Source: JBGPBY01 sp041481485 (GTDB lineage Bacteria; Acidobacteriota; Terriglobia; 20CM-2-55-15). Taken from it: a stretch of DNA of 21,366 nt. The notes below the pieces were generated by a model. That model was not told where the DNA came from and did no database searches. It saw nothing but the letters and a program-made list of their open reading frames with translations. How positions within the stretch are numbered: position 1 is the first letter of the stretch; each line of letters opens with the position of its first letter. This document shows positions 1 to 7,373 of this stretch, piece after piece. The position numbers and the translations under genes were made by a program. The DNA lies in assembly GCA_041481485.1 (NCBI GenBank), contig JBGPBY010000047.1, positions 1 through 21,366 of the forward strand, read 5' to 3'.

Positions 1-129
1 GGCGCAATCTACGAGGCGCTGTCGATACTTCTTCTCATGTCCGGATTCTTCAAATACGCAGCCGCCGAATTGGAGCAGCTGTGGGAGAAGGAAAAGCTTC
101 TCCCGGCGGGAAAGGCAGGTGCCGCATGA
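1..129 (+). CDS. C-terminal end of an unidentified gene (5' truncated by window edge)
   Basis: The frame is open from the first base and ends at TGA 127-129, giving 42 residues that start inside the protein. It has a short hydrophobic stretch (LSILLLMSGF) followed by a charged helix (AAELEQLWEKEK). It is accepted as coding because its stop overlaps the next gene's start in an ATGA junction (126-129), as expected for translational coupling. The family cannot be recognised from this fragment. A phage or mobile-element origin is suggested only by the small coupled genes downstream. Confidence 0.5.
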   Translation, partial: GAIYEALSILLLMSGFFKYAAAELEQLWEKEKLLPAGKAGAA

Positions 130-353
130 GCATCATTCTCTTTCCCGGATCCGAACCGCCGGCCCAGGAGTGCATCGATCGCAGCGCCTTGCCAGCGCAC
201 TGGCGGTCACGGACTCGAACCGTGACGCTGTTATCGCTGGACATGGTCAGGGGCTTGTTTAACCCGGCGACTCATGAACGCGTATGGTCACAGATCCAGA
301 TCGCGCGCAAGGCCGTGGATTACATTCTTCGCCATCCGGAGGAGCAACCATGA
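126..353 (+). CDS. 75-aa hypothetical protein, translationally coupled
   Basis: The ATG at 126 is chosen because it overlaps the upstream TGA (ATGA) and follows a purine-rich stretch (GGAAAGGCAGG). The frame is open a further 15 codons upstream to 81, but that extension would overlap the previous gene. The 75-residue product has no signal peptide or membrane segment. It has a Pro-rich N-terminus, a central basic/hydrophobic part (RSRTRTVTLLSLDMV) and a C-terminal helix with several Arg/Lys. I do not recognise the family. It ends in an ATGA overlap with the HTH gene at 350, so the three genes are probably one transcript. Confidence 0.5.
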   Translation: MSIILFPGSEPPAQECIDRSALPAHWRSRTRTVTLLSLDMVRGLFNPATHERVWSQIQIARKAVDYILRHPEEQP

Positions 354-601
354 GCCTTCGCGTCTTCAAACAGGGTCAAGCGCTGCCCGAAGATCAGCTC
401 AACCGGATCCGGTGGCTGCTTTATTCCTCGGATCTCAACGTGCCTGCAATTGCCGAACGGACCGGATGCGCAAGGAGTACGGTCAGAAACATCAACAAGA
501 AATTCAGGATCCGAGGTTATGTAACTCGCAGTAGGTGGATTTTGATGCCTGGCGCCAGGGCTGAGAAGCCAGTGAACAATGAATGGACCGCGCGCGTGTA
601 G
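350..601 (+). CDS. Small helix-turn-helix protein (83 aa)
   Basis: The start ATG at 350 overlaps the upstream stop and has a strong Shine-Dalgarno, GGAGGAG at 338-344, five bases upstream. An in-frame start at 284 would overlap the previous gene heavily and is not preferred. Residues about 18-53 look like a homeodomain-like HTH: a first helix (NRIRWLLYSS), then NVPAIAERTG as helix 2 and CARSTVRNINKKF as the recognition helix. This resembles resolvase or transposase-type DNA-binding heads, suggesting a small regulator or accessory factor of a mobile element. The last codons run into a dispersed repeat hairpin, and the TAG stop (599-601) lies in its loop, so the native C-terminus may have been altered by repeat insertion. 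Confidence 0.6.
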   Translation: MSLRVFKQGQALPEDQLNRIRWLLYSSDLNVPAIAERTGCARSTVRNINKKFRIRGYVTRSRWILMPGARAEKPVNNEWTARV

Positions 602-616
602 GCGCGGTCTATGACC
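586..616. repeat. Dispersed palindromic repeat, copy 1
   Basis: Contains the core GTAGGCGCGGTCTATGACC (598-616) shared with intergenic copies near 4.9, 8.5 and 10.8 kb. Here GACCGCGC (586-593) pairs with GCGCGGTC (602-609) across an 8-nt loop holding the stop codon of the HTH gene. This is REP/MITE-like DNA rather than coding sequence. Confidence 0.7.
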
Positions 617-617
617 A

Positions 618-647
618 CCCGGCGTCGAAGGGCGCCGGGGTTTCTCT
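618..647 (+). terminator. Possible intrinsic terminator after the HTH gene
   Basis: CCCGGCG (618-624) and CGCCGGG (633-639) form a perfect 7-bp GC stem with an 8-nt loop, followed by TTTCTCT (641-647). The T tract is interrupted, so termination may be weak. It sits directly after the repeat and before the next small gene, which has its own ribosome binding site. Confidence 0.4.
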
Positions 648-673
648 AATGTCCAATCGAAAAGGGAGCGCAT

Positions 674-946
674 GTGAAGCCCGATAACTGGTCTACGATG
701 TCGCCAGAAACAAAAGCTGATCACGTTAGGGTTCATCTTGGGCCCGACCGGATCGGAGTCCTAATCCGACAGGCCCGAGAAATTACTCGCAGTCAATGTG
801 CGGTGAGCGATATTCCGAATATGAGAGCGATGCTGCGCGATGCCATTCGCGTCCTTTCGGTACGTCCAGCGAACGAGATTTCAGAAAAGTCCAACGCTGA
901 GGACATGGAAATGATGATCGACTATCTTGGCGACGCCACCACCTGA
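674..946 (+). CDS. 90-aa hypothetical protein
   Basis: GTG start at 674 with AGGGAG (663-668) five bases upstream, which favours it over the internal ATG at 698. The product is soluble, mixed alpha/acidic, with no signal peptide or TM helix and an acidic C-terminus (NAEDMEMMIDYLGD). No known family is recognised. It follows the HTH gene after about 70 bases containing a repeat and a possible terminator, so it may be separately expressed. It converges on the DUF6161-like gene. It probably belongs to the same accessory region as the three genes before it. Confidence 0.5.
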   Translation: MKPDNWSTMSPETKADHVRVHLGPDRIGVLIRQAREITRSQCAVSDIPNMRAMLRDAIRVLSVRPANEISEKSNAEDMEMMIDYLGDATT

Positions 947-1032
947 CGGCCCCGGGGTATCCAACACCCTCACCCACCCTTCGAATCGCGCCTATAAACG
1001 AACGTCGCTGGAATTTCAGGCGAAATTTTCCC

Positions 1033-2262
1033 TCAATGATGTTTTCCGGAGATCCCGCCGATAATTGCATCTACTGTGCCTGTTGGCATCGATAGTCCTT
1101 CCGCCTTCAGAAGGCCTGTATCAGCGCGGCTGAACAATGACTGCAGAATTATCTGGCGTTCTCTGAGTGTAACCTTGGCCTCTTTGGTGAGCGCCAAATA
1201 GAAAAAAGCAAGCTGCGCTCTTTCTTTCGCATCGCGTGAAAGGTGATACGCACTAATCGACATCTTGAAGAAAAACCTAATTGCAAACACCGAAACAGAC
1301 ACAGCGAGGGCAAACATGATCAGTCCCTTCACCTCTGAAACACTGAATTTGCCTTCCGCCTTGAGTATGTCGGGCGGTAGATACAGAAATAGCATCACGG
1401 CGGAGACAAAGATGAGGCTGGCGAGTATTGCTGAATTTCTCCACTTCCTGCCTTTATCCTCCCACTCACTTTCAAGGTCCTTCCAGTAGCTGGCCGGACC
1501 TTCGAGTTTCAGTTTTTCGCGATAGGTCCTTTCCAGGGCATTCAGAGATTCCGTACGCTTTGAAAAATCTTCAATGCAGGCCTCTTTAAACTGTAGAAAC
1601 TCCTTTGTCAGGTCTGTGAGGCGAGCATTGAATCCATCGATCGACTTCTGCGTCGTTTCATTCCTTGATTCTTCAAACTTCCCTGCGAGAGCATCGAGAT
1701 TCTCCGACTTGTCCTTTAGGGCTGCGGAATATGAATCTCTCAACTCCTTTAATTCGCCCTGAAGATTGTCGACAGCGCTGTGTTCGGCGGCTGCCTCTGC
1801 CCCGCGGCCGGGCCCATAAAGCATCTCCGCAGCGATCACGCCTTTTACGTATTGGGGGTTGCCTAGAGCTCCCGGATTGTGATTATGGCGAGCCATCTGC
1901 GTGTACGCTGCTTCACCTGTATCCTCGCTACTCCTCGCGAGCTCCAAAATCGTTTTACCCTGGAGTGTTTCTGAATAAATGAGACGTTTTTCGCGGCATC
2001 GATGCTCGACGATACTTGCAATTCGTTGCGCTGTTTGAATGTCGAGCGGCTGACTAAAGGCGCGATCCCTTCTGATATCCTCCGTCAGTGATCGAAAAAA
2101 TTCTCGCAGCGATCCGACGCTCTGCCATTCAGCCCTCTGCGAGTCGAGAAACTTAGCTAATGCATCGATGGAAGTGAATGTCCTTTCCGTGGACTCTGGG
2201 CTTAGCTGAATCTTGATAGCGGGCTGCTCGGTCGTTTCATTAGCTTCGGATTTCTCGCTCAA
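1033..2262 (-). CDS. DUF6161-like coiled-coil membrane protein
   Basis: 409 residues read from a TTG start at 2262, preferred over the in-frame TTG at 2277 because AGGAG lies seven bases before it (the longer ORF would swallow that site). Visible parts: an alpha-rich N-terminal domain (about 1-155); a charged coiled-coil stretch (about 160-255); two predicted TM helices (about 274-296 and 311-333) separated by a short loop; and a C-terminal domain with FSRADTGLLK (about 377-386). This architecture and that motif match my memory of the DUF6161 family, whose function is unknown. It would sit in the inner membrane with both ends on the same side. It diverges from rsmA and converges on the small genes at left. 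The family call is moderately sure; no biochemical role can be stated. Confidence 0.65.
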   Translation of the reverse strand: MSEKSEANETTEQPAIKIQLSPESTERTFTSIDALAKFLDSQRAEWQSVGSLREFFRSLTEDIRRDRAFSQPLDIQTAQRIASIVEHRCREKRLIYSETLQGKTILELARSSEDTGEAAYTQMARHNHNPGALGNPQYVKGVIAAEMLYGPGRGAEAAAEHSAVDNLQGELKELRDSYSAALKDKSENLDALAGKFEESRNETTQKSIDGFNARLTDLTKEFLQFKEACIEDFSKRTESLNALERTYREKLKLEGPASYWKDLESEWEDKGRKWRNSAILASLIFVSAVMLFLYLPPDILKAEGKFSVSEVKGLIMFALAVSVSVFAIRFFFKMSISAYHLSRDAKERAQLAFFYLALTKEAKVTLRERQIILQSLFSRADTGLLKAEGLSMPTGTVDAIIGGISGKHH

Positions 2263-2374
2263 TGTGTTACTCCTCAAAGTGAAGGATGCGGCAGCATTGA
2301 TGCTGTGCGCCTAGAAGTCCAACAGAATCCGAAGGAGTCTACTTGCGAGCAACATGCAGGGGCAAAAATATTTT

Positions 2375-2398
2375 GGCGGGAAGACTGGCGGGAAGACT
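2375..2398. repeat. Tandem 12-bp duplication
   Basis: GGCGGGAAGACT occurs twice head-to-tail (2375-2386 and 2387-2398) just upstream of the -35 of the rsmA promoter, between two divergent genes. It may be a duplicated binding site or simple replication slippage. Confidence 0.85.
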
Positions 2399-2399
2399 T

Positions 2400-2428
2400 T
2401 TGTTCATCGTATAAGTGATTGATATACT
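2400..2428 (+). promoter_or_regulatory. Predicted sigma-70 promoter of rsmA-rnj
   Basis: TTGTTC (2400-2405), a 17-bp spacer and TATACT (2423-2428) match a housekeeping promoter. Transcription would start near 2435, downstream of the GTG at 2415, so the true rsmA start is probably the later TTG at 2463. Predicted from sequence only. Confidence 0.5.
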
Positions 2429-3224
2429 TGATTCGTTCAAATCCCGTACGGGACGTTTACTTTTGAAGAAGCGCTACGGGCAGCATTTCATCTCCGATCG
2501 AAACCTTCTCCGAAGAATTGTTCAGTTCGCACAAATCAACCCATCCGGCACCGTGCTGGAAATCGGCCCGGGTGGGGGGAGCCTGACGCGCGAACTGGCG
2601 GTGGTTTGCCAAAAGGTCATCGCCATCGAGATCGACCGTGACCTGATTGAAACGCTGAAGGCATCTTTGCCGGTAAAAGCAGAGGTTGTTGAAGGCGACG
2701 CCCTGCAAATACCGTTTGAGGCCCTGACGGACGAATCGTTTCATGTGGTTGGCAACCTTCCGTATAACGTCGCCACGGCTCTGCTGAAGAAATTCATTGA
2801 AAACCGCGAACGGATCGTAAACATCACCATCATGCTTCAAAAAGAGGTTGCCGAGCGTGTCTGTGCCGAACCGGGCACTCGCGAATACGGACCGCTCTCG
2901 ATTCTCGTGCAGTACTATGCGAAGACCACGTGGGGTTTCGAGGTGCCTCCCGGCTCCTTCTCGCCAAAACCGAAAGTGGACTCCGCTGTGATCCGAATCG
3001 ACTGGAAGCCTGGAGTGCCCTATCACCCGTTATTCACCGACTTCGTGCACCGCGCATTTTCGTCGCGCCGCAAGAAACTTATGAACAACTTGCTGGTCAT
3101 GCTTCCATCACGATCGCGCGGCGAAATTGCAGGAATCCTTCGCGCCGCCGGCTTATCGCCCGACGTGCGTGCCGAATCGTTATCTGTGGATCAATTTCTC
3201 CATGTATATAATCAATCATTGTGA
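2415..3224 (+). CDS. rsmA: 16S rRNA dimethyladenosine transferase RsmA/KsgA
   Basis: Transfers four methyl groups from SAM to the two adjacent adenines of the 3'-terminal helix of 16S rRNA during small-subunit maturation. Visible motifs (numbered from GTG 2415): the N-terminal RYGQHF signature (20-25), SAM-binding EIGPGGGSLT (49-58), the acidic EID (72-74) that contacts SAM ribose, GDAL (94-97), catalytic NLPY (114-117), FSPKPKVDS (182-190) and SSRRKKL (216-222). Length 269 aa is normal for the family. The start is uncertain: a promoter -10 lies inside codons 3-5 of this reading, and TTG 2463 (giving LKKRYGQHF) with a weak GGGA at 2450-2453 is an alternative. The stop overlaps the rnj start as GTGA, so the two are co-translated in an rRNA/RNA-processing operon. 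Confidence 0.95.
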   Translation: MIDILDSFKSRTGRLLLKKRYGQHFISDRNLLRRIVQFAQINPSGTVLEIGPGGGSLTRELAVVCQKVIAIEIDRDLIETLKASLPVKAEVVEGDALQIPFEALTDESFHVVGNLPYNVATALLKKFIENRERIVNITIMLQKEVAERVCAEPGTREYGPLSILVQYYAKTTWGFEVPPGSFSPKPKVDSAVIRIDWKPGVPYHPLFTDFVHRAFSSRRKKLMNNLLVMLPSRSRGEIAGILRAAGLSPDVRAESLSVDQFLHVYNQSL

Positions 3225-4891
3225 ACGAACCAGATTCCACGGTTGACGTCATACCTCTCGGCGGGCTCGGCGAATTCGGAATGCACATGATGGCATTCCG
3301 GAGCAACGGCTCGATCATCATTGTCGATGCCGGCATCATGTTTCCCGACGAAGAACTTCTCGGCGTCGACGTGATCGTCCCGGACATCGGGTTTCTGCTC
3401 GAGAACAAGAGCGAAGTCAAAGCCATTGTCCTCACACACGGCCACGAGGACCACATCGGCGCCATTCCCTTCATCCTTCCCTATCTGAACGTTCCGATTT
3501 ACGGGAGCAGCTTCACGATCGAGCTGGTCCGCAGCAAGCTCGAACAGCATGGACTTCTCGACGAAGCGCGCCTGAACGTCATTCGCGCCAAGGACGTGGT
3601 CGAATTCGGCCCGTTTCGCGTGGAGTTTTTTCAGGTCACGCATTCGATTGTCGATGCGTTTGCGCTGGCGATCCATACTCCGGCAGGTGTGATCATTCAC
3701 ACTGGCGATTTCAAAATCGATCCGACGCCGATTGATGGAAAAACCTTCGATCTTCATACGCTCGCTGCTTATGGGGACCAGGGAGTCCTCGCATTGTTTT
3801 CAGACAGTACGAATGCGGAACACAGCGGCTACACACAGTCGGAACGCAGCGTCAACGATCGCTTTGAATCGATATTCCGATCGTCGAAGGGCCGCATCGT
3901 GCTCTCGTGCTTTACGTCGTCGATCCCGCGCCTGCAGCTGGCCATCGATCAAGCCAGGAATTTCGGCCGCGTCATCAGTTTTCTCGGACGGCGAATGGCA
4001 GGAAACACGGAGGTCGCCGAAGAATTGGGATTTCTCAAAATCCCACCCGGCATGGTGATTCGAACAAAGGACATCAAGAACTATCCTCGGGAAAAGCTGG
4101 TCATCGTTGCCGGTGGTTGCCAGGGAGAACCGCTATCCGCTCTTTCTCGAATTGCGCTCGACACTCATAAAGACGTGAAGGTCGATCCGGGCGACACCGT
4201 GATTCTTTCCGCGCGCATGATTCCGGGAAATGAAAATTCCGTGACGCGGATGATGGATCACTTTTACCGGCGCAAGACGGAACTCTACTATCCCGATGGA
4301 GCGCAGCCTCCGGTGCATGTCAGCGGACATGCGAGCGTCGAGGAGCTCAAGCTGGTAATCTCCATGGTCAAGCCCCGGTTTTTCGTGCCGGTTCACGGCA
4401 TGTACCGTCAGCTTCACCGCCATGCCGCGATTGCAGAAAAATCCGGATCAGTGCGGGAGAAAACCATACTCGCGGAAACGGGAGACATCCTCCGGTTCAG
4501 TGGGACGGGTTGTGAAAAGGTCGGGAAGGCGCCGGTGGGCCGGGTGCTGATCGATGAGGGCAGCCTGGAGGAAGTCGGAGAGCTCGTGGTCCGCGACCGG
4601 AAGCACATTTCCGAAGACGGTATTCTGGTGACCATCATCGCCATCAACAAACAGACCGGTGCCATCGACATTGCGCCGGAGTTGGTATTCCGCGGCGTCG
4701 GGTTTGCGGAGGAAGTGAGAATTCTGGCGGAGAGCAAGCAGATGATTATCGACACCGTGAACCGGTCTTCGGTGGAAGAGCGCGGGGATTATTCTGTGAT
4801 CAAGGAAAAGATCCGCAAGGATCTAAAGAAATTTATTTATAAGCAGACATCGAAACGCCCGTTCATTTTGCCGATTATTGTGGAAACGTGA
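3221..4891 (+). CDS. rnj: Ribonuclease J (metallo-beta-lactamase/beta-CASP)
   Basis: RNase J family proteins act as 5'-3' exonucleases and endonucleases in mRNA decay and rRNA 5' maturation. The 556-aa product matches the usual length. Motifs in order: zinc-binding HGHEDH (73-78), TH at 140-141, GDFKID (162-167), SDSTNAE (194-200) opening the beta-CASP domain, HVSGHAS (366-372) and VPVHGMYRQL (389-398). A C-terminal domain follows from about 440. It begins at GTG 3221, overlapping the rsmA stop by four bases. All metal-ligand motifs are present, so it should be active. RNase J next to RsmA fits a shared RNA-processing operon. Confidence 0.95.
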   Translation: MNEPDSTVDVIPLGGLGEFGMHMMAFRSNGSIIIVDAGIMFPDEELLGVDVIVPDIGFLLENKSEVKAIVLTHGHEDHIGAIPFILPYLNVPIYGSSFTIELVRSKLEQHGLLDEARLNVIRAKDVVEFGPFRVEFFQVTHSIVDAFALAIHTPAGVIIHTGDFKIDPTPIDGKTFDLHTLAAYGDQGVLALFSDSTNAEHSGYTQSERSVNDRFESIFRSSKGRIVLSCFTSSIPRLQLAIDQARNFGRVISFLGRRMAGNTEVAEELGFLKIPPGMVIRTKDIKNYPREKLVIVAGGCQGEPLSALSRIALDTHKDVKVDPGDTVILSARMIPGNENSVTRMMDHFYRRKTELYYPDGAQPPVHVSGHASVEELKLVISMVKPRFFVPVHGMYRQLHRHAAIAEKSGSVREKTILAETGDILRFSGTGCEKVGKAPVGRVLIDEGSLEEVGELVVRDRKHISEDGILVTIIAINKQTGAIDIAPELVFRGVGFAEEVRILAESKQMIIDTVNRSSVEERGDYSVIKEKIRKDLKKFIYKQTSKRPFILPIIVET

Positions 4892-4900
4892 CGGACAGCG

Positions 4901-5004
4901 GACTGTAGGGGCAGTCTATGAGCGCGTCCCCCGCGCCCCCAATGTAGGGGCGGTCATAGACCGCCCCTACATTGGGGACGCGCATTCCTTCAGCTCATAG
5001 ACCG
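4901..5004. repeat. Nested palindromic repeat cluster, copy 2
   Basis: The centre is a perfect 19-bp inverted repeat (4937-4955 with 4959-4977) with the 3-nt loop ATA, containing the GGGGCGGTC variant of the dispersed repeat. Additional degenerate pieces lie outside it: GTAGGGGCAGTCTATGAG (4905-4922) and GCTCATAGACCGC (4993-5005). GCGCGTCCCC (4922-4931) and GGGGACGCGC (4974-4983) form an alternative arm pair. No T tract follows, so a simple intrinsic terminator is unlikely. It fills most of the rnj-ftsK gap. Confidence 0.85.
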
Positions 5005-5057
5005 CAAAATCCCCCCGGTCCTGAGTTGTCCGTCAACTCTGCTATAACCCAAACCTT

Positions 5058-7361
5058 ATGAGCCGATCCGTACTGGGTTATTTTGTGCCCACCGAGCATC
5101 GCCGTTTGAACGAATCGATTGGACTGCTTCTTGCCACAGTCGCAATACTTCTGGGCCTCAGCCTCGTTTCGTTTGTGCCGAGCGATCCGTCCTTCAACAT
5201 TGCTCGCAACCCCCAGTTAGACACCAAGCCGGCAAATTTCATTGGAGTCGCCGGAGCGTACGTCGCCGACGGGTTTTTCCAGATCTTAGGGTTCTCCAGC
5301 TTTTTGATTCCGATCGTGCTTGGAGTGTATGCGTTCTACTGGCTCGCCTCACGTCCCATGCGGTCCCTTGGCGCGCGCATGCTCGGCCTGTCCCTGTTGA
5401 TTCTGACCTTATCCACAACGCTGTCCCTCTCGCCGTCGATTCCGCGCGTGCATGGAGAAATTCCTGCGGGAGGCCTGATCGGCAAGATCCTGTCGGACCG
5501 GTTGGATGCGCTGCTGAATCCCACGGGCACCTATGTCGTTCTTCTTGCCACTTTCTTCGTCTCTCTCTTCCTCGCAACGACATTTTCATTCACGTGGGCC
5601 ACGGGAGTACTGAAAGCCCGATTCGGATTCATTTCTTCGTGGAGCGAACGCTACCGGGCCTGGCAGGAAGCACGGCGGCAGCAGGAATTCCGGCGCAAGG
5701 CCGAGGAGCGGAAGGCGCCGAAGAAGCAAGTCATCGCAACGTCCACTCCGCGCACCGCCGAAGCGGAAAAGCCGCCGGCTGAAATTGCGGCCGAGGCCGT
5801 GCGTACGTACAAACCCGCGTCGATTGTAAATCCCGCGTCCGCGCCGGCGCCCCGGACCGCAGCGGCGACCGCAAAGGCCAGCGCCAGGCGCAGTGACGCC
5901 GCCCCGGCGGAATTTCCGTCCACGGCATTGCTCAACATTCCTGTTGCCGTTGCTGACGTCGATGAGGATGAATTGCGCCAGCGCGCATCGGTTCTCGAAC
6001 AGAAGTGCCGCGAATTTGAAGTCGTGGGAGCTGTGCAGCAGATTCATCCGGGGCCCGTGGTCACGACGTTCGAATTCAAACCGGAACCGGGTATCAAGTA
6101 TTCGAAAATCACCGGTCTCGGCGATGATCTTTGCCTTGCGCTGGAAGCCGAATCCGTGCGCATCGACCGCATGCCGGGTAAGTCCACGGTCGGCATCGAA
6201 GTACCCAACGATAAGCGGGCAACGATCATGCTGCGGGAGCTTCTCGAATCTCCGGAATACACGCACTCGAACTACCGTTTGCCGCTCGCATTGGGAAAGG
6301 ACATCACCGGAAAGATCGTAGTCACCGACCTTCAGAAAATGCCTCATCTGCTGACTGCCGGCTCCACCGGCACCGGCAAGAGCGTCTCGATCAACGCGAT
6401 GATTCTTTCGCTCCTGTATCACTCGCGTCCGGATCAGATGAAAATGATTCTGATCGATCCCAAGCGTCTCGAGCTCGGTCTATACCAGGACATTCCTCAC
6501 TTGCTGGTTCCGGTCGTCACCGAACCCAAAGTGGCGCAGAACGCGCTCCGCTGGGCTGTGTTTGAAATGGAATCGCGCTACAAGAAGCTGGCAAAGCGCG
6601 GCGTCCGCAATCTCGACGCGTACAACGATCAGATACGCCAGCTCCCAATTCCCGGGCTCGGCCTGGAATCGGCCGATCTCGCGGAGGAGCGCGATCCCCT
6701 TCCGTACATCGTCATCGTCATCGACGAACTTGCCGACCTCATGATGACCGCCGCACGCGAAGTCGAAGAGTACATCACGCGGCTGGCGCAGATGGCGCGG
6801 GCCGTCGGCATTCACTTGATTCTTGCAACGCAGCGGCCTTCGGTCGACGTCATCACCGGATTGATCAAAGCCAACTTTCCGGCACGAGTGTCGTTCCGTG
6901 TGGCGACGAAGACCGATTCGCGCACAATTCTCGATTCGAACGGCGCAGAACAACTGCTCGGCCGCGGTGACATGCTGTTTCTTCCCCCGGGATCGTCGCG
7001 TCTGATGCGCGTTCATGGGCCGCTGACGACTGAAGGTGAAGTCAGCAAGGTTGTCGAGTTCCTGAAAACTCAAGGCAAGCCCGTCTATAACCAGAGCATC
7101 CTCGAAGAGCCAGACGACGAGACTATGGAAGCCAGCTCCACCGACGGTGAGTTGGATGAGCTGTATACCGAAGCCGTGAATGTCGTCCTTGAAATGGGCA
7201 AGGCATCGACTTCCGTTCTGCAGCGCAGGCTTCGCGTGGGTTACGGCCGGGCCGCGAGCATCATCGACGGCATGGAGCGGGCCGGCATTGTCGGGCCGGC
7301 TGAAGGCAGCAAGCCGCGCACGGTCCTCATCAAGCGCGAAGACTTCTTTTCCGATTCATAA
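5058..7361 (+). CDS. ftsK: DNA translocase FtsK
   Basis: Septum-anchored, ATP-driven double-stranded DNA pump that clears the chromosome terminus through the closing septum. The 767-residue protein resembles compact SpoIIIE/FtsK forms. Four hydrophobic segments occur at the N-terminus (about 20-40, 80-98, 105-122, 158-178), then a basic and Ala/Pro-rich linker (about 195-290), the translocase domain with Walker A GSTGTGKS (435-442) and Walker B IVIVIDELADL (551-561), ATQRPSVDVITG (590-601), and a winged-helix gamma domain (about 698-757, with LQRRLRVGYGRAA) for DNA-polarity recognition. No Shine-Dalgarno precedes ATG 5058, but TATAAC lies nine bases before it, so the mRNA could be leaderless. 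The PLP enzyme gene starts only 12 bases downstream. Confidence 0.95.
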   Translation: MSRSVLGYFVPTEHRRLNESIGLLLATVAILLGLSLVSFVPSDPSFNIARNPQLDTKPANFIGVAGAYVADGFFQILGFSSFLIPIVLGVYAFYWLASRPMRSLGARMLGLSLLILTLSTTLSLSPSIPRVHGEIPAGGLIGKILSDRLDALLNPTGTYVVLLATFFVSLFLATTFSFTWATGVLKARFGFISSWSERYRAWQEARRQQEFRRKAEERKAPKKQVIATSTPRTAEAEKPPAEIAAEAVRTYKPASIVNPASAPAPRTAAATAKASARRSDAAPAEFPSTALLNIPVAVADVDEDELRQRASVLEQKCREFEVVGAVQQIHPGPVVTTFEFKPEPGIKYSKITGLGDDLCLALEAESVRIDRMPGKSTVGIEVPNDKRATIMLRELLESPEYTHSNYRLPLALGKDITGKIVVTDLQKMPHLLTAGSTGTGKSVSINAMILSLLYHSRPDQMKMILIDPKRLELGLYQDIPHLLVPVVTEPKVAQNALRWAVFEMESRYKKLAKRGVRNLDAYNDQIRQLPIPGLGLESADLAEERDPLPYIVIVIDELADLMMTAAREVEEYITRLAQMARAVGIHLILATQRPSVDVITGLIKANFPARVSFRVATKTDSRTILDSNGAEQLLGRGDMLFLPPGSSRLMRVHGPLTTEGEVSKVVEFLKTQGKPVYNQSILEEPDDETMEASSTDGELDELYTEAVNVVLEMGKASTSVLQRRLRVGYGRAASIIDGMERAGIVGPAEGSKPRTVLIKREDFFSDS

Positions 7362-7373
7362 CATAATCAAAGT

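Noticed and set aside
320..736. 138-codon reverse-strand frame over the HTH gene
   Set aside because: It is antisense to coupled genes with good ribosome sites, and its middle is simply the dispersed repeat read backwards (GHRPRLHA-type peptide).
2434..2446. GTTCAAATCC near rsmA as a second att or tRNA remnant
   Set aside because: It matches only the T-loop consensus for ten bases, and flanking bases do not match the tRNA-fMet 3' end.
4901..5004. CRISPR array at the repeat clusters
   Set aside because: Copies are scattered over several kb, occur in both orientations, are internally palindromic and lack regular unique spacers. No cas genes are present.
5026..5048. TTGTCC/TATAAC promoter for ftsK
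   Set aside because: The spacer is only 11 bp, too short for sigma-70. The TATAAC alone was kept as a possible leaderless -10.
5586..7073. Long reverse frames inside ftsK
   Set aside because: They are antisense to a fully motif-supported FtsK and have His/Arg-rich composition typical of shadow frames in GC-rich DNA.
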